A stretch of DNA of 33,577 nucleotides from Pseudomonas sp. ACM7 (GTDB lineage: Bacteria; Pseudomonadota; Gammaproteobacteria; Pseudomonadales; Pseudomonadaceae). The DNA lies in assembly GCF_004136015.1 (NCBI RefSeq), contig NZ_CP024866.1:6089772-6123348 (forward strand). The letters run 5' to 3'. How positions within the stretch are numbered: position 1 is the first letter of the stretch; the number at the start of each line of letters is the position of its first letter. Of this stretch, positions 26,768-33,577 are shown in pieces. The position numbers and the translations under genes were made by a program. The notes beneath the pieces were generated by a model, which saw nothing but the letters and a program-made list of their open reading frames with translations, was not told the DNA's origin and searched no databases.

Positions 26768-28605
26768 AACCCATACGCGCCCTGCTCTTGCAGGCCAGCG
26801 GTCTGTTGTTCGCCGGGCTGGCCTGTGCCGCCCCGCAACATGCCCTGACCCTGTACAACGAGCCGCCGAAATACCCGGCCGACTTCAAACATTTCGATTA
26901 CGTGAACCCCGAGGCGCCCAAGGGCGGGATCTTCCGTCAGGCCGGTTTCGGCGGCTTTGACAGCCTCAATCCCTTCATCAACAAGGGTGTCGCGGCCGAC
27001 GACATCAGCATGATCTACGACACCCTGGCCAAACAGGGCCTGGATGAACCGTTCACCGAGTACGGCCTGGTCGCCAGCAAGATCGAAAAAGCCCCGGACA
27101 ACAGCTGGGTGCGTTTCTACCTGCGCCCCGAAGCGCGCTTCCACGATGGGCATCCGATGCGCGCCGAGGACGTGGTGTTCAGCTTCCAGGCCCTGATCAA
27201 GGACGGCGCGCCGCTGTACCGCGGTTACTACAGCGATGTCGAGGAAGTGGTCGCTGAAGATCCGCTGACGGTGCTGTTCAAGTTCAAACACAACAACAAC
27301 CGTGAACTGCCGCTGATCCTCGGCCAGTTGCCGGTGCTGCCCAAGCATTGGTGGGCGACGCGCGATTTCACCAAGGGCAACCTGGAAATGCCGTTGGGCA
27401 GCGGCCCGTACAAGGTCAGCGAAGTCAAGGCCGGGCGTTCGGTGCGCTATGAGCGGGTCAAGGATTACTGGGGCAAGGACCTGCCGGCCAACCGCGGGTT
27501 CTACAACTTCGACGTGATGACCACCGACTACTACCGCGACAACACCGTGGCCCTGGAAGCACTCAAGGCCGGGCAATTCGATTACTGGCTCGAAATGGCA
27601 GCAAAGAACTGGGCCAACGCCTACAACATTCCGGCCGTCACCGAGGGCCGGTTGATCAAGGAACAGATCCCCAACGGCAACCCCACCGGCATGCAAGGCT
27701 TTGTATTCAACCTGCGCCGCCCGGTGTTCCAGGACGTGCGCGTGCGCCAGGCCCTGACCCTGTTGCTGGACTTCGAATGGACCAACAAGCAACTGTTCAA
27801 CGGCGCCTACGCGCGCACCCGCAGTTATTTCGAAAATTCGGAAATGGCTGCCAGCGGCCTGCCGGACGCCGATCAATTGGCGATCCTCGACCCGTTCCGC
27901 GGCAAGATCCCCGAGCAGGTGTTCAGCGAGGCGTTCCAGAACCCAATGACCGACGCCAGCGGCATGATCCGCGCCCAGCAGCGCAAAGCCTATCAACTGC
28001 TGCAAGAGGCGGGCTGGCGGATCGTCGATGACAAGATGGTCGACGCCAAGGGCAAACCGGTGACCATAGAGTTCCTGTTGGCCCAGACCGAATTCGAGCG
28101 GGTGCTGCTGCCGTTCAAGCGCAACATGAGCGACTTGGGGATTGACCTGGTGATCCGCCGGGTCGACGTCTCGCAGTACATCAACCGTGTGCGTTCACGG
28201 GACTTCGACATGATCGTCGGCAGCTTCCCGCAGTCCAACTCGCCGGGCAACGAGCAACGCGAGTTCTGGATGTCCGCCGCCGCCGACAAACCCGGCAGCC
28301 GCAATTCCATGGGCCTGAAAGACCCGGTGGTGGACCTGTTGGTCGAGCAACTGATCAACGCCGATTCGCGCAAAAGCCTGGTGGCCCATGCACGCGCGCT
28401 GGACCGCGTGCTGCAATGGGGCTATTACGTGATCCCCAACTGGCACATCAAAACTTGGCGCGTGGCGTACTGGAACCACATCGGTCATCCGAAAATCTCC
28501 CCCAAGTACGACATCGGCATCAACACCTGGTGGGTCAAGCCCGATGCCAAACCTGCGGTAGAAGTCGAAACCAAACTGCAAGCCGACCCTGCGGGCACGG
28601 AGTAA
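26764..28605 (+). CDS. nppA2: ABC transporter substrate-binding protein 2 (SBP_bac_5, Npp/YejA type)
   Basis: The 613-residue paralogue of the preceding gene has a signal peptide ([22 protein letters not shown]) and shares the same blocks: [74 protein letters not shown] and [17 protein letters not shown]. The ATG at 26764 overlaps the upstream stop by four bases; the frame extending further 5' is only a continuation through the first gene. Two binding proteins for one permease pair suggests a split or widened ligand range. It ends 4 bp before the first permease gene. Confidence 0.93.
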   Translation: MKPIRALLLQASGLLFAGLACAAPQHALTLYNEPPKYPADFKHFDYVNPEAPKGGIFRQAGFGGFDSLNPFINKGVAADDISMIYDTLAKQGLDEPFTEYGLVASKIEKAPDNSWVRFYLRPEARFHDGHPMRAEDVVFSFQALIKDGAPLYRGYYSDVEEVVAEDPLTVLFKFKHNNNRELPLILGQLPVLPKHWWATRDFTKGNLEMPLGSGPYKVSEVKAGRSVRYERVKDYWGKDLPANRGFYNFDVMTTDYYRDNTVALEALKAGQFDYWLEMAAKNWANAYNIPAVTEGRLIKEQIPNGNPTGMQGFVFNLRRPVFQDVRVRQALTLLLDFEWTNKQLFNGAYARTRSYFENSEMAASGLPDADQLAILDPFRGKIPEQVFSEAFQNPMTDASGMIRAQQRKAYQLLQEAGWRIVDDKMVDAKGKPVTIEFLLAQTEFERVLLPFKRNMSDLGIDLVIRRVDVSQYINRVRSRDFDMIVGSFPQSNSPGNEQREFWMSAAADKPGSRNSMGLKDPVVDLLVEQLINADSRKSLVAHARALDRVLQWGYYVIPNWHIKTWRVAYWNHIGHPKISPKYDIGINTWWVKPDAKPAVEVETKLQADPAGTE

Positions 28606-28609
28606 TCAG

Positions 28610-29683
28610 ATGCTGGCGTATATTTTTCGGCGACTGCTGCTGATCATCCCGACCTTGCTCGGCATTTTGCTGATCAACTTTGTGATCATCCAGGCCGCCC
28701 CCGGCGGGCCGGTGGAACAGATGATCGCCAAGCTCGAAGGCTTCGAAGGGGCCACCAGCCGCATTGCCGGTGGCGGTGCCGAAGTCTCGGTGGCGGGCTC
28801 CGCCTATCGCGGTGCCCAGGGCCTGGACCCGATGCTGGTCAAGGAAATCGAGCACATGTACGGCTTCGATAAATCGGCGCCGGAACGCTTGTGGATCATG
28901 ATCAAGAACTACGCGACGCTGGATTTCGGCGACAGCTTCTTCCGCGACGCCAAGGTTATCGACCTGATCAAGGAAAAGATGCCGGTGTCGATCTCCCTTG
29001 GGTTGTGGAGCACGCTGATCATGTACCTGGTGTCGATCCCGCTGGGGATCGCCAAGGCCACGCGACACGGCAGCCACTTCGACGTCTGGACCAGTTCGGC
29101 AATCATTGTCGGTTACGCGATCCCGGCGTTCCTGTTCGCCATCCTGCTGATCGTGGTGTTCGCCGGCGGCAGCTATTTTGACTGGTTCCCGCTCAGAGGG
29201 CTGACCTCCAACAACTTCGACGAATTGAGCATGGGCGGCAAGATTCTCGATTACTTCTGGCACCTGGCATTGCCGGTGACGGCGCTGGTGATCGGCAACT
29301 TCGCGACCATGACCCTGCTGACCAAGAACAGCTTTCTCGACGAAATCAACAAACAATACGTGGTCACCGCCAAGGCCAAGGGCCTGACCAATCACCGCGT
29401 GCTCTACGGCCATGTGTTCCGCAACGCCATGCTGCTGGTGATCGCCGGGTTCCCGTCGGCGTTTATCGGCATCTTCTTCACTGGCTCGTTGCTGGTAGAG
29501 GTGATCTTCTCCCTCGACGGCCTCGGGCTGATGAGTTTCGAGTCGGCGATCAATCGCGATTACCCGGTGGTTTTTGGCACGCTTTTCATCTTCACTTTGT
29601 TGGGACTGGTGGTGAAATTGATCGGCGACCTCACCTACACCTTTGTCGATCCGCGCATCGACTTCGAAAGCCGGGAGCATTGA
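28610..29683 (+). CDS. nppB: peptide ABC transporter permease (YejB/NppB type)
   Basis: The 357-residue inner-membrane permease has six predicted helices. The N-terminal signature is [37 protein letters not shown], followed by a long periplasmic insert (about residues 40-130). The ATPase-docking EAA loop is near residues 254-275 ([22 protein letters not shown]). Length is close to E. coli YejB (364). It forms the channel with the following permease. It lies four bases after the second binding-protein gene and one base before the next gene's ATG. Confidence 0.94.
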   Translation: MLAYIFRRLLLIIPTLLGILLINFVIIQAAPGGPVEQMIAKLEGFEGATSRIAGGGAEVSVAGSAYRGAQGLDPMLVKEIEHMYGFDKSAPERLWIMIKNYATLDFGDSFFRDAKVIDLIKEKMPVSISLGLWSTLIMYLVSIPLGIAKATRHGSHFDVWTSSAIIVGYAIPAFLFAILLIVVFAGGSYFDWFPLRGLTSNNFDELSMGGKILDYFWHLALPVTALVIGNFATMTLLTKNSFLDEINKQYVVTAKAKGLTNHRVLYGHVFRNAMLLVIAGFPSAFIGIFFTGSLLVEVIFSLDGLGLMSFESAINRDYPVVFGTLFIFTLLGLVVKLIGDLTYTFVDPRIDFESREH

Positions 29684-29684
29684 G

Positions 29685-30704
29685 ATGAATTTGTCCCCTC
29701 TCAATCGCCGACGCTTCGAACTGTTCAAGGCCAACAAGCGTGGCTGGTGGTCGCTGTGGCTGTTTCTGCTGCTGTTTGGGCTGAGCCTCGGCGCCGAGCT
29801 GATCGCCAACGACAAACCGCTGGTGGTGCACTACGACAACGGCTGGTACTTCCCGGCGCTCAAGCGTTACCCGGAAACCACCTTCGGCGGCGAATTCCCG
29901 CTGGAAGCCAACTACAAGAGCCCGTACATCCGCGAATTGCTCAAGGAAAAAGACGCCTGGGTCCTGTGGGCGCCGATTCCCTACAGCTATCAAAGCATCA
30001 ACTACGACCTGAAAGTCCCGGCCCCAGCGCCACCTTCAACCGACAACCTGTTGGGCACTGACGATCAGGGCCGCGACGTGTTGGCGCGGGTGATTTATGG
30101 CTTCCGGATTTCGGTGCTATTTGCCCTGACACTGACCATTCTGAGCTCGATCATCGGCGTGATTGCCGGAGCCTTGCAGGGTTTCTACGGCGGCTGGGTC
30201 GACCTGGCCGGACAGCGTTTTCTGGAGATCTGGTCCGGACTGCCGGTGCTGTACCTGCTGATCATTCTCGCCAGTTTCGTCCAGCCGAACTTCTGGTGGC
30301 TGCTGGGGATCATGCTGCTGTTCTCGTGGATGAGCCTGGTGGACGTGGTCCGCGCCGAATTCCTGCGAGGGCGTAATCTGGAATACGTGCGCGCTGCGCG
30401 GGCGCTGGGGATGCAAAACGGGGCGATCATGTTCCGCCACATCCTGCCCAACGCCATGGTCTCGACCATGACCTTCATGCCGTTCATCCTGACCGGCGCC
30501 ATCGGCACCCTGACTGCCCTGGATTTCCTCGGCTTCGGTTTGCCGCCTGGCGCGCCGTCCCTCGGTGAACTGGTGGCCCAGGGCAAATCCAACCTGCAAG
30601 CGCCGTGGCTCGGCATGAGCGCGTTTGCCGTGCTGGCGTTGATGTTGAGTTTGCTGGTGTTCATCGGCGAGTCCGCTCGCGATGCCTTCGACCCGAGGAA
30701 GTGA
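29685..30704 (+). CDS. nppC: peptide ABC transporter permease (YejE/NppC type)
   Basis: The 339-residue second permease starts MNLSPLNRRRFELFKANKRGWWSLWLFLLLFGLSL, the family-typical cytoplasmic N terminus and first helix. A periplasmic insert follows, then the GTDDQGRDVLARVIYGFRISVLFALTL block of DppC/OppC-like permeases. The EAA loop is near residue 236 (AARALGMQNGAIMFRHILPNAM). I chose the ATG at 29685 directly after the nppB stop. An open frame extending upstream overlaps nppB and has no start signal. The stop is one base before the ATPase gene. Confidence 0.94.
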   Translation: MNLSPLNRRRFELFKANKRGWWSLWLFLLLFGLSLGAELIANDKPLVVHYDNGWYFPALKRYPETTFGGEFPLEANYKSPYIRELLKEKDAWVLWAPIPYSYQSINYDLKVPAPAPPSTDNLLGTDDQGRDVLARVIYGFRISVLFALTLTILSSIIGVIAGALQGFYGGWVDLAGQRFLEIWSGLPVLYLLIILASFVQPNFWWLLGIMLLFSWMSLVDVVRAEFLRGRNLEYVRAARALGMQNGAIMFRHILPNAMVSTMTFMPFILTGAIGTLTALDFLGFGLPPGAPSLGELVAQGKSNLQAPWLGMSAFAVLALMLSLLVFIGESARDAFDPRK

Positions 30705-30705
30705 A

Positions 30706-32316
30706 ATGAATCAGGACAATCTGATCGAAGTGCGCGACCTGTCCGTCGAATTTGTCGTCGGCGAGCGCGTTCAACGGGTGGTCGAAGGCGTGAGCTTCGA
30801 CATCAAGCGCGGGGAAACCCTGGCCCTGGTGGGCGAAAGTGGTTCCGGCAAATCGGTGACGGCGCACTCGATCCTGAGGCTGCTGCCCTACCCGCTCGCC
30901 CGGCATCCGTCCGGGACCATCGAGTACTCCGGGCAAAACCTGCTGAGCCTGAAAGAGAAAACCATCCGCCACATCCGCGGCAACCGGATCGCGATGATCT
31001 TCCAGGAGCCGATGACCTCGCTCAATCCACTGCACTCGATCGAGAAGCAGATCAACGAGGTGTTGAGCACCCACAAAGGCCTGATCGGCAAAGTCGCGAC
31101 CAAGCGCACGCTGGAGCTGCTGGAAATGGTCGGCATCCCGGAGCCCGAGAAGCGCCTCAAGGCCCTGCCCCATGAATTGTCCGGTGGCCAGCGGCAGCGG
31201 GTGATGATTGCCATGGCCCTGGCCAACGAGCCGGAACTGCTGATCGCCGACGAGCCAACCACCGCGCTGGACGTAACCGTTCAGCTGAAAATCCTCGAAT
31301 TGCTCAAGGAATTACAGGCCCGATTGGGCATGGCGCTGCTACTGATCAGTCACGATTTGAACCTTGTGCGAAGAATTGCGCATCGCGTATGTGTCATGCA
31401 GCGCGGTTGCATCGTCGAACAGGCATCGTGCGAAGAGTTGTTCCGCGCGCCGCAGCATCCGTACACTCGGGAACTGCTGGCAGCGGAGCCGAGCGGCAAG
31501 CCGGCGACCAATGTGATTGGCCCGCCGTTGCTGCAAGTCGAGGACCTGAAAGTCTGGTTCCCGATCAAGAAAGGCTTTCTGAAAAAGACCGTCGACCACA
31601 TCAAAGCGGTGGACGGAATCAATTTCAGCCTGCCTCAGGGCCAGACCCTGGGGATTGTGGGAGAAAGTGGTTCGGGCAAGTCGACACTGGGTTTGGCGAT
31701 TTTGCGGCTGATCGGCAGCAAAGGCGCCATCCGTTTTGAAGGCAAGCAGCTAGACTGCCTGACGCAGCAACAGGTTCGACCGCTGCGTCGGGAGATGCAG
31801 GTGGTGTTTCAGGACCCGTTCGGCAGCTTGAGCCCACGGATGTGCGTGAGCCAGATCGTCGGCGAAGGCCTGCGGATCCACAAGATGGGCACCGAGGCGG
31901 AGCAGGAACTGGCGATTATTGCGGCACTCAAGGAGGTAGGTCTGGACCCGGAAACCCGGAACCGCTACCCCCACGAATTTTCCGGTGGGCAACGGCAGAG
32001 AATCGCCATTGCCCGGGCATTAGTGCTAAAACCGGCGTTGATTCTGCTGGACGAGCCGACTTCGGCTCTCGACCGGACAGTGCAGCGCCAGGTGGTGGAG
32101 CTTTTGCGTTCACTGCAAACCAAGTACAACCTGACATATCTGTTTATCAGCCATGACCTGGCTGTCGTCAAAGCGCTGAGCCACCAGCTGATGGTGGTCA
32201 AGCAAGGCAAAGTGGTCGAACAGGGAGACGCGCAAAGTATTTTTGCGGCCCCCAAACATCCGTATACACAGCAGTTGCTGGAAGCCGCTTTCCTGGCCCC
32301 AGCCACTGCGCAATAA
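30706..32316 (+). CDS. nppD: peptide ABC transporter ATPase, two fused nucleotide-binding domains (YejF/NppD type)
   Basis: The 536-residue cytoplasmic ATPase carries two complete ABC modules in tandem. Domain 1 has Walker A GESGSGKS (43-50), signature LSGGQRQR and Walker B LLIADEPTTALD. Domain 2 has Walker A GESGSGKS near residue 320, signature FSGGQRQR and Walker B LILLDEPTSALD. Oligopeptide-type C-terminal extensions (RAPQHPYTRELL; AAPKHPYTQQLL) follow each module. A single fused ATPase replaces the separate D/F subunits of Opp/Dpp systems, as in E. coli YejF (529). fabI follows after 21 bp. Confidence 0.95.
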   Translation: MNQDNLIEVRDLSVEFVVGERVQRVVEGVSFDIKRGETLALVGESGSGKSVTAHSILRLLPYPLARHPSGTIEYSGQNLLSLKEKTIRHIRGNRIAMIFQEPMTSLNPLHSIEKQINEVLSTHKGLIGKVATKRTLELLEMVGIPEPEKRLKALPHELSGGQRQRVMIAMALANEPELLIADEPTTALDVTVQLKILELLKELQARLGMALLLISHDLNLVRRIAHRVCVMQRGCIVEQASCEELFRAPQHPYTRELLAAEPSGKPATNVIGPPLLQVEDLKVWFPIKKGFLKKTVDHIKAVDGINFSLPQGQTLGIVGESGSGKSTLGLAILRLIGSKGAIRFEGKQLDCLTQQQVRPLRREMQVVFQDPFGSLSPRMCVSQIVGEGLRIHKMGTEAEQELAIIAALKEVGLDPETRNRYPHEFSGGQRQRIAIARALVLKPALILLDEPTSALDRTVQRQVVELLRSLQTKYNLTYLFISHDLAVVKALSHQLMVVKQGKVVEQGDAQSIFAAPKHPYTQQLLEAAFLAPATAQ

Positions 32317-32337
32317 CCTGAAAGAGAGGAGCAACAC

Positions 32338-33132
32338 ATGGGTTTTCTCGCCGGTAAGCGCGTACTGATCGTCGGTGTCGCCAGCAAGCTGTCCATCGCA
32401 TCCGGCATCGCTGCCGCCATGCATCGCGAGGGCGCTGAGCTTGCCTTCACTTATCAGAACGACAAACTCAAGGGTCGTGTCGAAGAGTTCGCACAAAGCT
32501 GGGGTTCCAACCCTGACCTGTGCTTCCCGTGCGACGTGGCCAGCGATGAAGAAATCGCCAAGGTTTTCGTTGAACTGGGCAAGAAGTGGGACGGCCTGGA
32601 CTGCATCGTTCACTCCGTCGGCTTCGCCCCGGGCGACCAACTGGATGGCGACTTCACCGAAGCCACCACCCGTGAAGGTTTCCGCATCGCTCACGACATC
32701 AGCGCCTACAGCTTCGTGGCCCTGGCCAAAGCCGGCCGCGAAATGATGAAAGGCCGCAACGGCAGCCTGCTGACCCTGTCGTACCTGGGCGCCGAGCGCA
32801 CCATGCCGAACTACAACGTAATGGGCATGGCCAAGGCTTCCCTGGAAGCGGGCGTTCGTTACCTGGCCGGCTCCCTGGGCCCGGACGGCACCCGCGTCAA
32901 CTGCGTATCGGCTGGCCCGATCCGCACCCTCGCCGCTTCCGGCATCAAGAACTTCCGCAAGATGCTGGCCGCCAACGAAGCGCAAACCCCGCTGCGTCGT
33001 AACGTCACCATCGACGAAGTCGGCAACGCCGGCGCCTTCCTGTGCTCGGACCTGGCGTCCGGCATCAGCGGCGAAATCATGTACGTGGACGGTGGCTTCA
33101 ACACCACGGCCATGGGCAGCCTCGAAGAGTAA
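32338..33132 (+). CDS. fabI: enoyl-[acyl-carrier-protein] reductase (NADH), FabI
   Basis: The 264-residue SDR-fold enzyme performs the last reduction of each fatty-acid elongation cycle. It shows the FabI nucleotide loop ([15 protein letters not shown]), [14 protein letters not shown], and the catalytic Tyr-x6-Lys pair Tyr159/Lys166 (NYNVMGMAK). This is the triclosan-target type. A strong GAGAGGAG element precedes the ATG. It may be read from the nppABCD operon and also from its own promoter. A strong terminator follows. Confidence 0.98.
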   Translation: MGFLAGKRVLIVGVASKLSIASGIAAAMHREGAELAFTYQNDKLKGRVEEFAQSWGSNPDLCFPCDVASDEEIAKVFVELGKKWDGLDCIVHSVGFAPGDQLDGDFTEATTREGFRIAHDISAYSFVALAKAGREMMKGRNGSLLTLSYLGAERTMPNYNVMGMAKASLEAGVRYLAGSLGPDGTRVNCVSAGPIRTLAASGIKNFRKMLAANEAQTPLRRNVTIDEVGNAGAFLCSDLASGISGEIMYVDGGFNTTAMGSLEE

Positions 33133-33149
33133 TCTTCGGTCAGCCAATA

Positions 33150-33180
33150 AAAAAACCCGCCTCTTGAGGCGGGTTTTTTT
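33150..33180 (+). terminator. Rho-independent terminator of fabI
   Basis: The stem ACCCGCCTC / GAGGCGGGT (33155-33163, 33166-33174) with a TT loop is flanked by an A run and a T run of seven. It may work in both directions. Confidence 0.96.
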
Positions 33181-33212
33181 ATGCCTGCGATTTGTGGCCT
33201 GATGCAGACCCC

Positions 33213-33297
33213 CTGTGGGAGCGAGCTTGCTCGCGATTACGGAGTGTCAGTCGACATCAATTTTGAATGTCAGTCCGTCATCGCGAGCAAGCTCGCT
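33213..33297. repeat. REPIN interrupted by an IS110-family element
   Basis: The left REP is complete (33215-33237, GTGGGAGCGAGCTTGCTCGCGAT). The right, inverted REP runs ATCGCGAGCAAGCTCGCT (33280-33297) and then stops, where CCCACAG would be expected. The missing half should be found at the far end of the inserted element, outside the window. Confidence 0.9.
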
Positions 33298-33315
33298 TGT
33301 ATGTTTAGACTTGAA

Positions 33316-33480
33316 GGGGTGGGCGGGACTAAAAGCTCGATTCTGACTCTGACCAGTACAGACCGTGGGAGACTTCTCGTCCCGCCCTTTCTACCCAAAG
33401 CGCCGATAAGGAATTCATCGGTAAAACCGACGATAGAGGCAAGCCAGCGCAACGGTAGACCCCGACAAGCTCTTAAACCC
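33316..33480 (+). ncRNA. candidate IS110 bridge RNA
   Basis: This is the noncoding leader of the IS110 element. GGGCGGGAC (33321-33329) pairs perfectly with GTCCCGCCC (33379-33387), extended by GGGT/ACCC (33317-33320, 33393-33396). The 49-nt loop holds AAGCTCG (33333-33339) and GTGGGAG (33365-33371) on either side of a weak inner stem (TCTG/CAGA). AAGCTCG equals the target left half, and GTGGGAG is the reverse complement of CT plus CCCAC, the target right half. A second part (33403-33475) has a CCGAT/ATCGG hairpin and a region with ACAAG (33465-33469), complementary to CT-TGT at the element's left end, as expected for a donor loop. Ends are approximate. The role follows the published IS621 model; expression is not shown by sequence. 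Confidence 0.7.
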
Positions 33481-33498
33481 TAGCTCCGAGGATTCGTC

Positions 33499-33577
33499 AT
33501 GACAATCCTTACTTCGCAGACGGTTGTTGGCATCGATATCGCCAAGGCTGAAATAGTTATCTATCGCTCCGACCTGC
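33499..33577 (+). CDS. IS110-family transposase/recombinase, N-terminal fragment (runs off window)
   Basis: Only 26 codons are visible: MTILTSQTVVGIDIAKAEIV and six more. VGIDIAK is the start of the DEDD RuvC-like domain of IS110 recombinases, with the first catalytic Asp in GIDIAK. GAGGA lies six bases before the ATG, a good ribosome binding site. The rest of the protein, including the C-terminal serine domain, is outside the window. Confidence 0.88.
   Translation, partial: MTILTSQTVVGIDIAKAEIVIYRSDL

Larger units (their letters stand above)
33298..33577 (+). mobile_element. IS110-family insertion sequence, left end (truncated by window edge)
   Basis: The element begins right after the AAGCTCG-CT of the split REP with TGTATGTTTAGACTTG. 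It has a noncoding leader of 201 bp, then the start of an IS110-type recombinase. IS110 elements are known to insert precisely, to lack long terminal inverted repeats, and in several cases (IS621) to target REP sequences. The right end is not visible. The exact left boundary depends on how the CT core is assigned. Confidence 0.85.

Noticed and set aside
25265..28005. Long minus-strand frames opposite the two binding-protein genes
   Set aside because: Both mirror each other because the two plus-strand genes are paralogues; no ribosome binding site or domain.

Overview
The window looks like a chromosomal piece of a fluorescent Pseudomonas (P. fluorescens/P. putida side of the genus). I infer this from GC-rich codon use, from recognisable Pseudomonas gene content and order, and from several P. 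fluorescens-type REP/REPIN repeats (core GTGGGAGCGAGCTTGCTCGCGA). Nearly all of it is ordinary core genome. The unusual material sits at the two edges and in the repeats.

Left part, mostly minus strand: the left edge (1-295) reads on the minus strand as the 5' end of a group II intron. It begins 10 nt past the stem of the Rho-independent terminator that closes a two-gene unit, a YCF48/BNR-repeat protein (2759-3826) and an MMPL/RND exporter (346-2730). After a REPIN-bearing gap comes a compact six-gene minus-strand unit that reads nadK, Ser/Thr-phosphatase-like metallophosphoesterase, GlpG-like rhomboid protease, DUF1315, DUF2797, pepN (10742 down to 4226). Its members overlap or lie within about 35 bp of each other. 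A DUF1853 gene diverges from nadK.

Middle (11.8-17.6 kb) is an accessory-flavoured stretch. It holds an arsB-type arsenite transporter without arsR or arsC, a long imperfect palindrome, a DUF2855 dehydrogenase-like gene divergent from a shortened TetR regulator, a ChrR flavoprotein reductase, a small unknown gene, a LysR regulator and a streptothricin-acetyltransferase-like GNAT.

Right part (17.6-33.1 kb) follows the order I recall from P. aeruginosa: ldcA, dnaQ, rnhA, SAM methyltransferase, gloB, mltD, a five-gene peptide ABC importer with two substrate-binding proteins (Npp/Yej type), and fabI. These genes cover lysine decarboxylation, replication proofreading and RNA-primer removal, methylglyoxal detoxification, murein turnover, oligopeptide or peptidyl-nucleoside uptake, and fatty-acid synthesis.

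Right edge, the main discovery: a REPIN just after the fabI terminator is split after AAGCTCG-CT by the left end of an IS110-family element whose recombinase starts at 33499. The 201-nt noncoding leader can fold into a stem with an internal loop. That loop carries AAGCTCG (identical to the target left half) and GTGGGAG (reverse complement of core CT plus target right half CCCAC). This is the expected layout of an IS110/IS621-type bridge RNA, here apparently programmed to insert into the genome's REP repeats. Five further intact copies of the predicted 14-bp target lie in this window.
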